Virus record (IMG/VR): IMGVR_UViG_3300036715_000889
Location: 1 to 33,216 of that record
DNA: 33,216 nucleotides
From: a virus
Reading direction: 5' to 3' (one strand)
Within the stretch, counting starts at the first letter, position 1; the number at the start of each line of letters is the position of its first letter. Below, piece by piece: positions 16,331 through 24,843 of the stretch. The notes under the pieces were generated by a model that was not told the DNA's origin, searched no databases, and was given only the letters and a program-made list of their open reading frames with translations. The translations under genes were made by a program, and so were the position numbers.

Positions 16331-17155
16331 TCAGATTACTCCTTGAGACATAAGTAAGAAATCGGGATACCTAACGCCCCAATATGCAACGCCGTTTTGC
16401 GATGTAAGAACGTACTGCGTCCCGTTATTGATCTGCGCTGGCAGTGCCGCTTGGAACGCCTGCTGGACTACGAAGGCTGTCGTTGCAATCTTGGTGCTGT
16501 TGTCACCTAGCGCCGGGGTAGGGGCAATTGGCGTGCCCGTGAATGTCGGAGAGTCAATCGGTGCTTTCGTAGCATCCACAGACGCCCTGATTGCGGCCTC
16601 CGTTGCCGTGCTCGTATCAACATAGGCTGTACTCGCTGGCTTCGCCGAGTTATCACCCTGGGTTTGCGTTGCAACGTTGACCGTTGCGACTGTGAAATCG
16701 TGCGTTCCGCTGTAGGTATCACCGTGGCGGTTCGCTCGGTCGTTGCCACTGACCAGATAGAAGTTCACGCCGTCGTAGTAGGCCGCGACGATGCCGCCGT
16801 TATCGATATCGCCAGACTTTAGCGTAGTTGCATCGACCGCAAGCAACGACTTAGCCGTTAGGCTGTTGATCGTCAGTGTTGCCGCTCCTGTATTAGCGTG
16901 TCCCGCCTTGAACAGCACCAGCATTGATGCCGTGTATGCAGATGGTGATGGGCTGACAGTGACAACGTAGTCGTTGGCCGTTGCGCCCTGCGCTTCGCTG
17001 CCGGTCACGACAACCATGCCAGGGAAACCGGCGAAGCTATTTTGCAGTACCGACTTAATCATCCGAAGATGATCGTCTCCCTGACTCTTTGGGTCTGTGG
17101 ATGTTGGGTTTGTCGCGTCAAGATTAGCGACATAGGTTGCAGTTTCGAGCGGCAT
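16331..17155 (-). CDS. Tail fibre protein with phage-fibre repeats
   Basis: The 274-residue product begins with a fibre-type head-binding pattern (MPLETATYVANLDATNPTSTDPKSQGDDHLRMIK). The body has beta repeats, and two copies of the phage fibre repeat are visible: TQTQGDNSAKPASTAYVD (about 164-181) and TPALGDNSTKIATTAFVV (about 213-230). The first repeats also carry T.TGTP, as in many side tail fibres. It is shorter than most fibres and has no catalytic tailspike domain, so the Gly-rich protein downstream may supply the tip. Start at ATG 17155 has GGGGA 6 bases upstream; the TTG at 17161 is unlikely. Confidence 0.85.
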   Translation of the reverse strand: MPLETATYVANLDATNPTSTDPKSQGDDHLRMIKSVLQNSFAGFPGMVVVTGSEAQGATANDYVVTVSPSPSAYTASMLVLFKAGHANTGAATLTINSLTAKSLLAVDATTLKSGDIDNGGIVAAYYDGVNFYLVSGNDRANRHGDTYSGTHDFTVATVNVATQTQGDNSAKPASTAYVDTSTATEAAIRASVDATKAPIDSPTFTGTPIAPTPALGDNSTKIATTAFVVQQAFQAALPAQINNGTQYVLTSQNGVAYWGVRYPDFLLMSQGVI

Positions 17156-17157
17156 AA

Positions 17158-17802
17158 TCAATCCCCGCCATAGAAGTTGAACGCGCCGTTTCGAAGTCCT
17201 AGATCGGTGCGGAGCGTTGCGCCTCCTACATAATCGACGCTTCGGGCATTAATGAGCGCGGCTTGGTACTTTTGTTCGGCCATCGGCGCAAGCGTAACAT
17301 CCCGGCTGAACATAGCCGCCTCATGGCAAGCCCCCCATAGGTACAACGCTGGGAAACGTTTCAAAATCACGTTCGTCGGGTTGCTGTCCGATAGCGGATC
17401 AAGGGTGTTCTGATAGAAATAGTCGACGGTGTACGCACCGTTCGGCGTCGGGTGTAGCACCAGATATGCTCCATCGAACGCGATGAAATTAGGAAGGCTT
17501 GTATATTGCTCGAACGCGTATTTTTGGGCAAGAACCCGCGCCGGGACGATTTGCATCGGAGTAGATGCCGGCTCTTTTCTCCGCGCATACTCGACCTTAA
17601 TCAGTCCGACGGGCGCATCATATGTCCGCTGTCCAGCCACTGTAACAAGTTGCGCCTCAGACCGAAGCAGTGCAATGTCGCTAATGTCCTGACTGAGCCG
17701 TGATTCCGTGAGCGCGATGAAGTCAGGGATGTGATCGCCCAAATCAGATCGCTGCGACCAGGCCGCTACCGCATCCTTCAGTTCTGAGTACGTCGAGATC
17801 AT
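17158..17802 (-). CDS. Head-tail adaptor (P22 gp4-like)
   Basis: The 214-residue, mostly helical product starts MISTYSELKDAVAAWSQRSDLGDHIPDFIALTESRLSQDI, the characteristic start of phage adaptor proteins of the gp4 type that bind below the portal ring. The middle (LPNFIAFDGAYLVLHPTPNGAYTVDYFYQ) and C-terminal alpha-helical part (LYLWGACHEAAMFSRD) fit the same family. It follows the coat and a 64-residue protein, in the expected place. It overlaps the upstream gene by 4 bases (ATGA). Confidence 0.87.
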   Translation of the reverse strand: MISTYSELKDAVAAWSQRSDLGDHIPDFIALTESRLSQDISDIALLRSEAQLVTVAGQRTYDAPVGLIKVEYARRKEPASTPMQIVPARVLAQKYAFEQYTSLPNFIAFDGAYLVLHPTPNGAYTVDYFYQNTLDPLSDSNPTNVILKRFPALYLWGACHEAAMFSRDVTLAPMAEQKYQAALINARSVDYVGGATLRTDLGLRNGAFNFYGGD

Positions 17803-17993
17803 TTGCGGCGGCCTCTGGTTGCCCGTTTTTTCGTGCCGTCATTATCGCCAATCTTCTGATCGTTGAGCGAAATGTAGCCGCTGCCAACGTATGTTTTTTC
17901 TTCCTCGGTGTCGTAAATGATTACGAAGTCCGAGTAGTCGTCCCATGTCTTTTGCCTGAACAGCACTTTTGGGTACTCTTGAATTTGCACCAT
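17799..17993 (-). CDS. Small unknown protein (64 aa)
   Basis: The product is MVQIQEYPKVLFRQKTWDDY..., with a short acidic middle and a strongly basic C-terminal tail (GTKKRATRGRRK). It starts at ATG 17993 after a hairpin and overlaps the adaptor gene by 4 bases. There is only a weak ribosome binding site. The basic tail could bind DNA or RNA. Small proteins at this place, between coat and adaptor, are often head-completion or unannotated; I assign no function. Confidence 0.7.
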   Translation of the reverse strand: MVQIQEYPKVLFRQKTWDDYSDFVIIYDTEEEKTYVGSGYISLNDQKIGDNDGTKKRATRGRRK

Positions 17994-18003
17994 ATCGGGA
18001 AAG

Positions 18004-18026
18004 CCCGGCCCACATTAGGGGCCGGG
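18004..18026 (-). terminator. Hairpin after coat gene, weak terminator
   Basis: A perfect 8-bp GC stem (CCCGGCCC / GGGCCGGG) with a 7-base loop follows the coat stop on the minus strand. The following CTTTCCC is a poor T-run, so it probably reduces rather than ends transcription, which would give more coat than tail mRNA. Confidence 0.6.
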
Positions 18027-18036
18027 TATCACTTCA

Positions 18037-19233
18037 TCAGTTAGACAAGATTCGGCAGGCAAGCTGCGGTCGGATCGTCTTATAGCCGTACAGCACATCA
18101 ATACGACACGGCAGGGCGTCGTTGTTGATGTCGTAGGCGCGAACAATCCGCATACTGATGCCGTCGTAGACCTCACGAGCCGAGAAGTCTACCCCCTTTG
18201 GCATGATCAGGTCGGCAGTTGCGAAGGCGAACGCATCCTGATGGAACACCAGCGAAGGCTTATAGACTGCGCTTGCCCCGCCAACCTTGTTCACCGCTGC
18301 GCTGTTCGGGATGCCGGATGCCGTGACGTTTTGCATGCCGCCAGACGTATAGACAGCCGGCGAGATCGAGATCGTGCCAGCGCCACCTGCGTAGTCTGCC
18401 GTAACGACGAACTGCTGCAGCACTCCTGTATCCGCCTTCGTCTCAGGGTGTACCCGGTTGCAGCCTGCGAAGGTGATGATGTCGCCCCTCTTAAACGTGG
18501 TAGTGCCACTAGCAAGCGTTACGGTCGTAGAGCCGTTTGCCGTAACCGCACCGTTCACGGTGTAGCCAGTAGAAGCCGCCGATGTGCCAGTCGTTTGAGT
18601 AGGAAGCAGGGTGTTTTCGTAGAAGTCAAACCCTGCCGACCGGCCCATTTTCCCCTCTCGGTATTGCTTGGCAACCTCACCGCTGTCCTGGAACAAACCC
18701 TTGAGGGTATCAACAAGGTCGACCTGATCCTGCGTGTTCAGCAGTGCCGTTCGATTGTTGTCCATTGGCGCAAGGTTATCGTTGAGTACCTTGCGGCCCA
18801 TCAGAATCTGCCGCAGCGCAATTGCAGAGCCGATATTGTTGACGTTGTTGTAAACGTCAAGGAACATCGACATCGCGTCCGACTCGATGTTAGCCGCAAG
18901 AACAGCCATTGCCGGTTCAAGAATTCGCTGGCTGAAATCGTCGAGGCTCAAGGTCAGTTCAGCAGAGCTGAAGTTGACATCAACGCCTTTTTGCGTACCG
19001 ACAGTCAACGGCACTTGGTTTTCCGTCGTGTCTTGTGCCGAGAGCGTCTTGCCTGTGCGAACCGTGTATTGGTTCGGCAGGCGAATCTTCATCGTATCGC
19101 CGATCTTTGCGCCAGTTTTGGCAAAAGAGTCGTCGTACTGCCGATTGATGTTCCCAACGAAGTTGAGTTTTTGGTGCAGAACACGCAGAGCTTCCCGCGT
19201 GATCATCTGCGGAGTGAGAATCGTATTAGCCAT
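18037..19233 (-). CDS. Major capsid protein, P22 coat type
   Basis: The 398-residue product begins MANTILTPQMITREALRVLHQKLNFVGNINRQYDDSFAKTGAKIGDTMKIRLPNQYTVR, the recognisable N-terminal pattern of P22-type coat (gp5-like) proteins, which have the HK97 fold. A Thr/Gly/Ala-rich insertion (about residues 215-310) corresponds to the surface domain position of that family. The protein follows the scaffold gene by 6 bases, and a hairpin follows it, consistent with high expression. It builds the icosahedral head around the scaffold and portal. Confidence 0.93.
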   Translation of the reverse strand: MANTILTPQMITREALRVLHQKLNFVGNINRQYDDSFAKTGAKIGDTMKIRLPNQYTVRTGKTLSAQDTTENQVPLTVGTQKGVDVNFSSAELTLSLDDFSQRILEPAMAVLAANIESDAMSMFLDVYNNVNNIGSAIALRQILMGRKVLNDNLAPMDNNRTALLNTQDQVDLVDTLKGLFQDSGEVAKQYREGKMGRSAGFDFYENTLLPTQTTGTSAASTGYTVNGAVTANGSTTVTLASGTTTFKRGDIITFAGCNRVHPETKADTGVLQQFVVTADYAGGAGTISISPAVYTSGGMQNVTASGIPNSAAVNKVGGASAVYKPSLVFHQDAFAFATADLIMPKGVDFSAREVYDGISMRIVRAYDINNDALPCRIDVLYGYKTIRPQLACRILSN

Positions 19234-19239
19234 GATTGA

Positions 19240-20106
19240 TTACCGTCCTTTTGATTTCCGAAGTTGTTCGCTACGCGCCTTCATCCAGTCATTGATTGGA
19301 AGCGATCCCATATCACGCCGGGCGGGGGCATTGGTTCCACCGACCTTCGTGACGGGCTTCGCCGCCTGATTGGATTGTGCGCTTCCCTGTTGCTTTTTAA
19401 GCAACTGTGCGCCGACCATTGCGTTATGCAAGACCTTGACAATGCGCGGGTCTACGATCTGCGCTAGTTCCTGCGGCTGGAACCCGTATTCCTTGGCCGC
19501 AAACTCATTGATCTGCTTCGCTACGTCCGGCCCCCAATTGGGGATTTCGCGCTTCAGAACCGCATGGCCTTCTTCGAGCCGCTTGACAATTTCTTGTTGC
19601 GTCTCGAAAGCTCTCTGCTGCTCCATCTGTTGCACTCGCGTTGCAACCTGTTGCCGCGCGTCTTTAAGCTGCGTGTATTGCATCCACAGCTTTTGCGCTT
19701 GCACCGGGTCGGTATCGGACAGTTGCTGCCAGTTGATTTGATCGAACTGCTGCAATTGCTGATCCAATGCCGTCACCGTTGCCAGCGCCTGCACTTGTTC
19801 CGCATTTGCTTGCTGGAACCGCGTTTTCTCGGCCTCTGCCGCTCGGCGTAGTTCCGCAAGCTCCTGCGTCTTGCGCGTGTAGTCCGCCTGCATCATCAAA
19901 GCGCCTTTCAGCGCCTTGGGCACGCGGTACTTTTTGCCGTCTACATCGACCTCTTCCTCTTCCTCATCCGGCTGATTGGCTTGGCCGTCTTGCGGCTGCT
20001 CATCCTCTGGAGATTCTTCGGAAATGGTCTGATTTTCGTCGGCTTGTGCGACTTCATCCGGCAATTCGTCGGATTCCGGCTGATTGGTCGCGGTTGATTC
20101 ATTCAT
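19240..20106 (-). CDS. Scaffolding protein
   Basis: The 288-residue protein has a disordered acidic N-terminus (poly-Glu near residues 50-55), the pattern VDVDGKKYRVPKALKGALMMQADYTRKTQE, a long Gln/Glu/Ala coiled coil (about 80-200), and a basic C-terminal end (ARSEQLRKSKGR), as needed to bind coat. This arrangement is typical for scaffolds of P22-like podoviruses and of others with the same DYTRKTQE motif. It lies between portal and coat, in the usual order; the start overlaps the portal stop by 8 bases. It guides procapsid assembly and is then released. Confidence 0.92.
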   Translation of the reverse strand: MNESTATNQPESDELPDEVAQADENQTISEESPEDEQPQDGQANQPDEEEEEVDVDGKKYRVPKALKGALMMQADYTRKTQELAELRRAAEAEKTRFQQANAEQVQALATVTALDQQLQQFDQINWQQLSDTDPVQAQKLWMQYTQLKDARQQVATRVQQMEQQRAFETQQEIVKRLEEGHAVLKREIPNWGPDVAKQINEFAAKEYGFQPQELAQIVDPRIVKVLHNAMVGAQLLKKQQGSAQSNQAAKPVTKVGGTNAPARRDMGSLPINDWMKARSEQLRKSKGR

Positions 20107-22201
20107 GGATCACTCCTGGTGCGGTTGGTGACATAAAAAAGTTGCCTTCTGGCTGCTCGGGCTGAATCGGAGGCGCGACAGGCAAAATGTCCGGAGACGA
20201 TAGCACCTGCTGCACCGTTTGCAATACAAGGGCTTGCACTTCCTGTGGATTCATACCTGATTGAACAGCCTTTAGGCGTTGCGTTTCTGCATTGTATGCG
20301 TCGATCTCGATTTTGCGCAACTCAAGTGCTGTTTTCTCTTTTGCTTCCTGAAGCTGCTGCTGCAAATCTTGCGCCTGTTGCTGAAGTTGCTGGATTTGTT
20401 GGCCGGCCTGCTGTTGCAGTTGTTGCATCTGTTGCTGCGCCTGCTGTTGCGCCTGATCCTGCATTTGCCCCTGCCCTTGGATTTGAGCAGGTAGCATGGC
20501 CTTAAACCGTGCCGCGATTTCTTCAGCATCCGGCCAATCGAGGCTCTTAACTAGCAAGTCGCCGATCAACGGGGCCGCTGGCGGGTAGGCTCTCAGCAAT
20601 TCTGACATTTGCGCCGCGATTTCCTCTCGCCGGGTAGCAAACGACGGGCCGGCCTCCACCACTACGTCATAGCGCCCGACCGAAAGGTCATAGATACGCG
20701 AGACGGCCTGCTGAGTCTCATCCAGTTCTTCCTGTGGCGACTCAGCGCCTACCGTGAGCGGCTGATTTACTGGCACTTTAGACACACTGCCGTCCTCTCC
20801 GAGCACTCGCAAGATACGCGGCCCGGAGTACACATGCGGGATCAGATCGACCACTACGCGGCCCAGGTGCCGGATAGCGCGGGTCATGTTGTCGAGGAAA
20901 TGGAAATTGGTCAGGCTGCTTTGCATCTTCCTGGCATTGATGGCAATGCCGGATGTTTCATTGCTGCGCTGGCCTAGAGACGGGTCGAAGATGCCCATGA
21001 TGGCCTTCATGTCGTCGCTCGCGGCCAATGCCTCGCTCATTGCTCCAGCCGCGCCACCAGTGTCGAGCGGCTGACGTTGCGGTGGTGTTGGGCCGTCATA
21101 CTCGACGTAGGGATGCGATGTGGTGTTAATCGTCGCCCATTTAGCCCCATCCGTTGCGAAAGCTCCACGCGGGCCAATGAATGGCACACGCGGGGCCAGC
21201 GCAACCAGTTCCGTGCTCGTGGTGCGCCAATAGTTGAACATCCGTTGAGCATCTTTGGAGTCACGGATTAGGCTTCGCCAATAGCGTTTACCCTCTACGT
21301 TAATATCATCCCCATAGACAGGAACGATCGGGATATAGATGCCAGGCCAATCGTTTTCTTCTAGCACTTCCGCGCCCGTGATAACGCGCTGCTTTACCTT
21401 CCACGATTTCGTCTCTCTATCTCCGCGAACCGTAATTCCAAGCAGGTCGAAATAGTCTTTGGCCTTGTTATATTGCTCGGCATCGAGAATAGAGCCATCC
21501 GAAAGCTGAACGATTTTTCGGGCTACTTCCTCGCGTGTCCACCATTCAGCAATCTGAATTGCCTCTCCGTCCGCCCACGGCGCTGGCAAGCTGCCATATC
21601 CTGCGCCTTCCCAATCGACTTCTTCCGCGCCTTTGTATTTTTGACGAAAGGCGTCTTTTGTCATGCGGTCAACGATAAACGCGGTATTCCAATCGCTCGA
21701 ATCCGCCGCTTCGCTCATCGGGTCGCCATATACCGAAAATGGGTTAGGCACCCGCAAAATGCGCACGTCCATATCGAACGTGTCATCGTGAGCATAGTCA
21801 ATATCAACGCGCAGATAACCGATCCCGCATGAAACCGCGTATTCGACAGCGGTGTCATAAGCAACGTCGGCGTTGCTGATGTACTCGATATTGCGAAGCA
21901 GGCCGTTGATTACTTCAGCCGTTTCAGGATCGGCCTTGTCATCGACTGGCTTGACCTTAATCGACGGCTTGTTTTGCCGCGCGTCATTCACGACCTGACG
22001 GATAAATGACGGAAGCCGGTTGATTGTCAGGCACGGGCGGCCTTCTAACTCGCGCTGTTTGCGCACAGATTCCGGCCACTGTTCAGAGAGCCGCGCGAAT
22101 CTCAGGTCATCTAGGGCATCCGCGCGGTTATCTGATTCCGCCTGTACGGCCTCGTCAAACGCCTCTCGCGCGTCTCTTAGCAGGTCATCATCTTTTGCCA
22201 T
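20099..22201 (-). CDS. Portal protein, P22-like
   Basis: At 700 residues this matches the large P22-type portal. Recognisable parts are EQWP..VRKQRELEGRPCLTINRLPSFIRQVVNDARQNKPSIKV near the N-terminus, NPFSVYGDP, and QRSNETSGIAINARKMQSS in the crown-proximal region. The C-terminus contains a Gln-rich segment (about residues 575-640) that would form the helical barrel and coiled coil. I chose ATG 22201, where the protein starts MAKDDDLLRDAREAF, one base from the terminase stop; the frame's upper ATG at 22264 overlaps terL. It forms the dodecameric channel for packaging and ejection. Confidence 0.94.
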   Translation of the reverse strand: MAKDDDLLRDAREAFDEAVQAESDNRADALDDLRFARLSEQWPESVRKQRELEGRPCLTINRLPSFIRQVVNDARQNKPSIKVKPVDDKADPETAEVINGLLRNIEYISNADVAYDTAVEYAVSCGIGYLRVDIDYAHDDTFDMDVRILRVPNPFSVYGDPMSEAADSSDWNTAFIVDRMTKDAFRQKYKGAEEVDWEGAGYGSLPAPWADGEAIQIAEWWTREEVARKIVQLSDGSILDAEQYNKAKDYFDLLGITVRGDRETKSWKVKQRVITGAEVLEENDWPGIYIPIVPVYGDDINVEGKRYWRSLIRDSKDAQRMFNYWRTTSTELVALAPRVPFIGPRGAFATDGAKWATINTTSHPYVEYDGPTPPQRQPLDTGGAAGAMSEALAASDDMKAIMGIFDPSLGQRSNETSGIAINARKMQSSLTNFHFLDNMTRAIRHLGRVVVDLIPHVYSGPRILRVLGEDGSVSKVPVNQPLTVGAESPQEELDETQQAVSRIYDLSVGRYDVVVEAGPSFATRREEIAAQMSELLRAYPPAAPLIGDLLVKSLDWPDAEEIAARFKAMLPAQIQGQGQMQDQAQQQAQQQMQQLQQQAGQQIQQLQQQAQDLQQQLQEAKEKTALELRKIEIDAYNAETQRLKAVQSGMNPQEVQALVLQTVQQVLSSPDILPVAPPIQPEQPEGNFFMSPTAPGVIHE

Positions 22202-22202
22202 A

Positions 22203-23525
22203 TCATCCCATCCAGCCGCCATACATTGCGGAATTTTGTTGTGTCTTTGGCTTGGCAACCTCAAATAGCTGCTCTGCGCATATAGCCATCAATCCAAATG
22301 CATCCGCAGCGTGGCTTGACCAGTCATGCTCCGGCCCTAGGCCGATGCCCCGGGCTTCGTCGCGTTTTTCGTGATACCAGCCCAATGCCTCAAGCCCTGC
22401 CGCCGTAGTGTATTCGTTAAACCAACACGCGGGCAACCAACGCCGCACCGCCTCAATTCGCTGACGCGCCGCGCCTTTGCCCTGATTCGGAACTACAGAA
22501 ACGAAATACCCGGCCTGTCTCAAAGCCGATTCATAGCTGACAGAATACACTTTGTCATTCTGTGCACCGTCATGCGGTAGCCAGACCTGCGCCCGCTCTG
22601 GCGTATATCCACGGCTTCGCATCCAGTCCAAATGCACCGCGAGCGGCTGGCCCACGGCCTCATAGTAGTCGAGCACGCGAATTTCTTTGCCGATGATTTG
22701 CACTGCCCATATCGCGCAGGCATCCGCTCGCGCACCAGTGCCGCCGATGTCCCAAAAGAGCCGGATTGTCATGAGCGGATCGGCTGCCACGCGGCCAATG
22801 CGACCCTCCGAACGCGCTTCGGCCAATCCCTTAGCGAAATATGCTCCGGTGGATACCGATGCGTAATCGCCTTCCCATATGTGCGCGTATTGATCCGGGT
22901 CATTGCGCAAGCAATCTTGCCGCTCTTGTTCCAGCACTTCGGGAAAATACGGGTTATCCGCCCAATTGGCCCGCACCACGACGGAATTAGTCGGGGGATT
23001 CGGCCCACGTAGCATTGCGTCCACCGGGTCGGTTTTCCGGCGCGGGTTCCAGGAAAACCACAATTCAGAGCCGTCAGAGCGAATTGTGGGCCGCAATAGT
23101 TGTAGCGACCGCTCAGATAGCGTCTGCGCTTCTTCAACCCATGCGCGGCTAAAGCCTTCCATTGACTTCACGGATTCGGCGGTGTGGTCTTGCATGCCCT
23201 GGAAAACGATCACGCCATCGCCAGGGGTCTGGATCACGTCTGCAAACACCTTAAACCCGTCGCGCTCACCTAGGCCGTATTTCTGCAATGCGTCCTCAAT
23301 GAGCCGCTTGCTTGATTCCTTGAGCGACTTCTGAACTTCGCGGATGCAGACCGCCCGCATGCCAGCGCCGCCATTGGCACCTGGGAAAAGCAAACATTCT
23401 TCGACTAGCAGTGTAGCGAAGAACCACGATTTGCCCGAACCGCGCCCGCCGTATGCGCCTTTATACCGCGCAGGCTGTAGCAGAGGCTCAAAGACTCTTG
23501 GAGTCTCAAAGACTACCGCCGCCAT
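22203..23525 (-). CDS. Terminase large subunit
   Basis: The ATPase-nuclease motor that packages and cuts DNA. In 440 residues I see Walker A GGRGSGKS (26-33), Walker B AWVEE (128-132), the coupling motif SWNP (158-161) and a nuclease domain with D259 in FWDIGGTGARAD, D268 and D408 in HDWSSHAADAFG. It belongs to the Terminase_3-like group. The gene overlaps the small-subunit end by 20 bases and is followed immediately by portal. The product is complete in length. Confidence 0.96.
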   Translation of the reverse strand: MAAVVFETPRVFEPLLQPARYKGAYGGRGSGKSWFFATLLVEECLLFPGANGGAGMRAVCIREVQKSLKESSKRLIEDALQKYGLGERDGFKVFADVIQTPGDGVIVFQGMQDHTAESVKSMEGFSRAWVEEAQTLSERSLQLLRPTIRSDGSELWFSWNPRRKTDPVDAMLRGPNPPTNSVVVRANWADNPYFPEVLEQERQDCLRNDPDQYAHIWEGDYASVSTGAYFAKGLAEARSEGRIGRVAADPLMTIRLFWDIGGTGARADACAIWAVQIIGKEIRVLDYYEAVGQPLAVHLDWMRSRGYTPERAQVWLPHDGAQNDKVYSVSYESALRQAGYFVSVVPNQGKGAARQRIEAVRRWLPACWFNEYTTAAGLEALGWYHEKRDEARGIGLGPEHDWSSHAADAFGLMAICAEQLFEVAKPKTQQNSAMYGGWMG

Positions 23526-23976
23526 CCGGCTCCTTTTTCGGGTCTACGATCCGGCGCACGACCTCTTGAACCACCGGGCCGCCATTCGCTCCGGTCAACT
23601 CCATCGCGGTTCGGTCGCCGTATTTCTCAGGGCACCACCTAGCCAGCAACTGCAAGCGCGTCCAGATTTGTAGCTTCCGATGCCCGAGCATGTCGGCACG
23701 CTTGACCTTTACCCGATCTCCGTCTTCTTCGATTTCCTCGCCCATGACCGGTGTGTTGGCAATCTCGAAGGCTTCTTCGGCAATGGCGTCAAATCCGAGT
23801 TTTCTGGATTTCGCGAAGCGTGCGGCAAAGTCTTGATTGACATTCAGCCAGTCATATACCGTCCTCCATGACGGCATATGCTCATCCCGACAAATGGCGC
23901 GCAGCGTTTCTCCTTCTGCGATGCGATCACATATTTCGTCGGCAATTGCTTCTGTGTATGTCGAATGTCTGCCCAT
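23506..23976 (-). CDS. Terminase small subunit
   Basis: The product begins MGRHSTYTEAIADEICDRIAEGETLRAICRDEHMPSWRTVYDWL, an N-terminal helix-turn-helix DNA-recognition domain of the terS type that recognises the packaging site. The C-terminal half (LQIWTRLQLLARWCPEKYGDRTAMELTG...) is the usual terS oligomerisation and tail region. I prefer ATG 23976, giving 156 residues; the in-frame ATG at 24003 adds nine residues. Neither has a Shine-Dalgarno sequence, and a promoter-like pair lies just upstream (see findings). Confidence 0.9.
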   Translation of the reverse strand: MGRHSTYTEAIADEICDRIAEGETLRAICRDEHMPSWRTVYDWLNVNQDFAARFAKSRKLGFDAIAEEAFEIANTPVMGEEIEEDGDRVKVKRADMLGHRKLQIWTRLQLLARWCPEKYGDRTAMELTGANGGPVVQEVVRRIVDPKKEPDGGGSL

Positions 23977-24161
23977 GCGCGGATAATATACTATGGTGCG
24001 CATGGGCGCAATTGCGCCGACGATTTAGCTCCGCCCCACCTAAATCCAGCAGAGCGGAGCACTGGCCTATTGTTCCCTAGCGGCCCCATGAGCCATATCC
24101 AATCTGCTAGCCCGCGCCTGGGCCTGCCAGTAGTGAAGTCATGTCGGCGCTGTCGCCCATT
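23977..24161 (-). other. Gap upstream of terS with palindrome
   Basis: No supported gene lies in these 185 bases. They hold a perfect 14-base palindrome at 24005-24018 (GGCGCAATTGCGCC), a 7-bp inverted repeat GCTCCGC/GCGGAGC (24028-24034 with 24054-24060), and a TTGCGC-17-TATTAT promoter-like pair on the minus strand (24006-24011 and 23983-23988). It may be a late promoter or packaging-site region. Confidence 0.35.
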
Positions 24162-24365
24162 TTACCGGCGTCCGTCGTCTGGATAAGTCTCGCGCCACAG
24201 CACGCGATCAAGGCAATACCACGAATCGACCTCGGGAATGTCGATGGTGATGTACTCACGCCGTAGCTGCGCAGCCGTATGCAGCGCACGAATCCTTGCA
24301 AGCCACGGAGCGGCCCAACCGCCCGGCTTGCGCTGTACTTTGACCGTGTTCGCTTCTTTGTCCAT
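24162..24365 (-). CDS. Small unknown protein (67 aa)
   Basis: The start at ATG 24365 has AAGGAG with good spacing (AAGGAGCGCAGAC before ATG). The product is basic in its first half (KVQRKPGGWAAPWLARIRALHTAAQLRREY), then ends in IPEVDSWYCLDRVLWRETYPDDGRR. No known motif is visible. It faces away from the plus-strand promoter at 24428, in a divergent region that contains a TTGGTAACAA element. It may be an early regulator or a host-takeover protein. Confidence 0.7.
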   Translation of the reverse strand: MDKEANTVKVQRKPGGWAAPWLARIRALHTAAQLRREYITIDIPEVDSWYCLDRVLWRETYPDDGRR

Positions 24366-24390
24366 GTCTGCGCTCCTTCGTTGCCAGCAC

Positions 24391-24408
24391 GTTTACACTT
24401 GGTAACAA
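24391..24408. promoter_or_regulatory. Candidate operator (GTTTACAC + TTGGTAACAA)
   Basis: GTTTACAC (24391-24398) touches TTGGTAACAA (24399-24408) in the divergent region between the genes at 24365 and 24520. The reverse complement TTGTTACCAA also occurs at 32063-32072, and TTTACAC at 29241 and 32028. It is probably a regulator binding site; the regulator is unknown. Confidence 0.4.
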
Positions 24409-24427
24409 TTTTCTTGGGCTAGACCGC

Positions 24428-24455
24428 TTGACAGGTAAACATTTCCGTGTATCAT
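24428..24455 (+). promoter_or_regulatory. Sigma70-type promoter for the 24.5-25.4 kb genes
   Basis: TTGACA (24428-24433) is a consensus -35 box; TATCAT (24450-24455) lies 16 bases later. It points toward the three small plus-strand genes starting at 24520 and leaves a leader of about 55 bases. It is the best promoter match I found in the window. Confidence 0.75.
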
Positions 24456-24519
24456 ACCTACTCATGGACAGCACAGAGCTGCCACCCGATCCACGGGGTT
24501 CAGTGGGAAGGAGCAAGAT

Positions 24520-24819
24520 ATGCAAGCCGCATCCCATACGTTCGACATTAAGGTTCAGCTCGGTTATGAAACATGCCCTGAGTGGTATCAAGACGCGGCG
24601 CGAGCACTTGCACACTCGTTCGACAAAATGACCTGGAGCACAGGAGCAAAAAATGAAATCATCATCAATGGGCGCAGTATCACGCTTGGATACTCAGGCG
24701 GCCATGAGTATTGGATAAAGATGTTCGGAGCTAAGCACACTACGTTGTGCGCAGTTTGCGAAGAGCTAGCCGAGGAAGTGATGCAGTACTACTGCGAACA
24801 TGCATTTGCGCACAACTAA
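24520..24819 (+). CDS. Small unknown early protein (99 aa)
   Basis: The start at ATG 24520 has AAGGAGCAAGA at 24508-24518. The product (MQAASHTFDIKVQLGYETC...) has Cys19, a later CAVC pair and a final Cys in YYCEHAFAHN, so it may bind metal. The rest alternates strands and helices (EIIINGRSITLGYSGGHEYWIKMF). It matches no family I recognise. It is the first gene behind the promoter at 24428. Small proteins of this size in phage early islands are often anti-host or anti-defence factors; that is conjecture. Confidence 0.72.
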   Translation: MQAASHTFDIKVQLGYETCPEWYQDAARALAHSFDKMTWSTGAKNEIIINGRSITLGYSGGHEYWIKMFGAKHTTLCAVCEELAEEVMQYYCEHAFAHN

Positions 24820-24843
24820 ACGTGCAATCAAAGGAGCAAGACA

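Noticed and set aside
14696-17155. Diversity-generating retroelement acting on the fibre genes
   Set aside because: Some podoviruses (BPP-1) have one, but no reverse transcriptase or template/variable repeat is visible in this window.
18241-19239. 332-codon frame antisense to the coat gene
   Set aside because: The coat gene on the other strand has clear family features; the antisense frame has no start signal and odd composition.
24088-24186. Plus-strand frame MSHIQSASPRLG... of 32 codons
   Set aside because: No ribosome binding site, overlaps the 67-aa gene antisense, and stops quickly.
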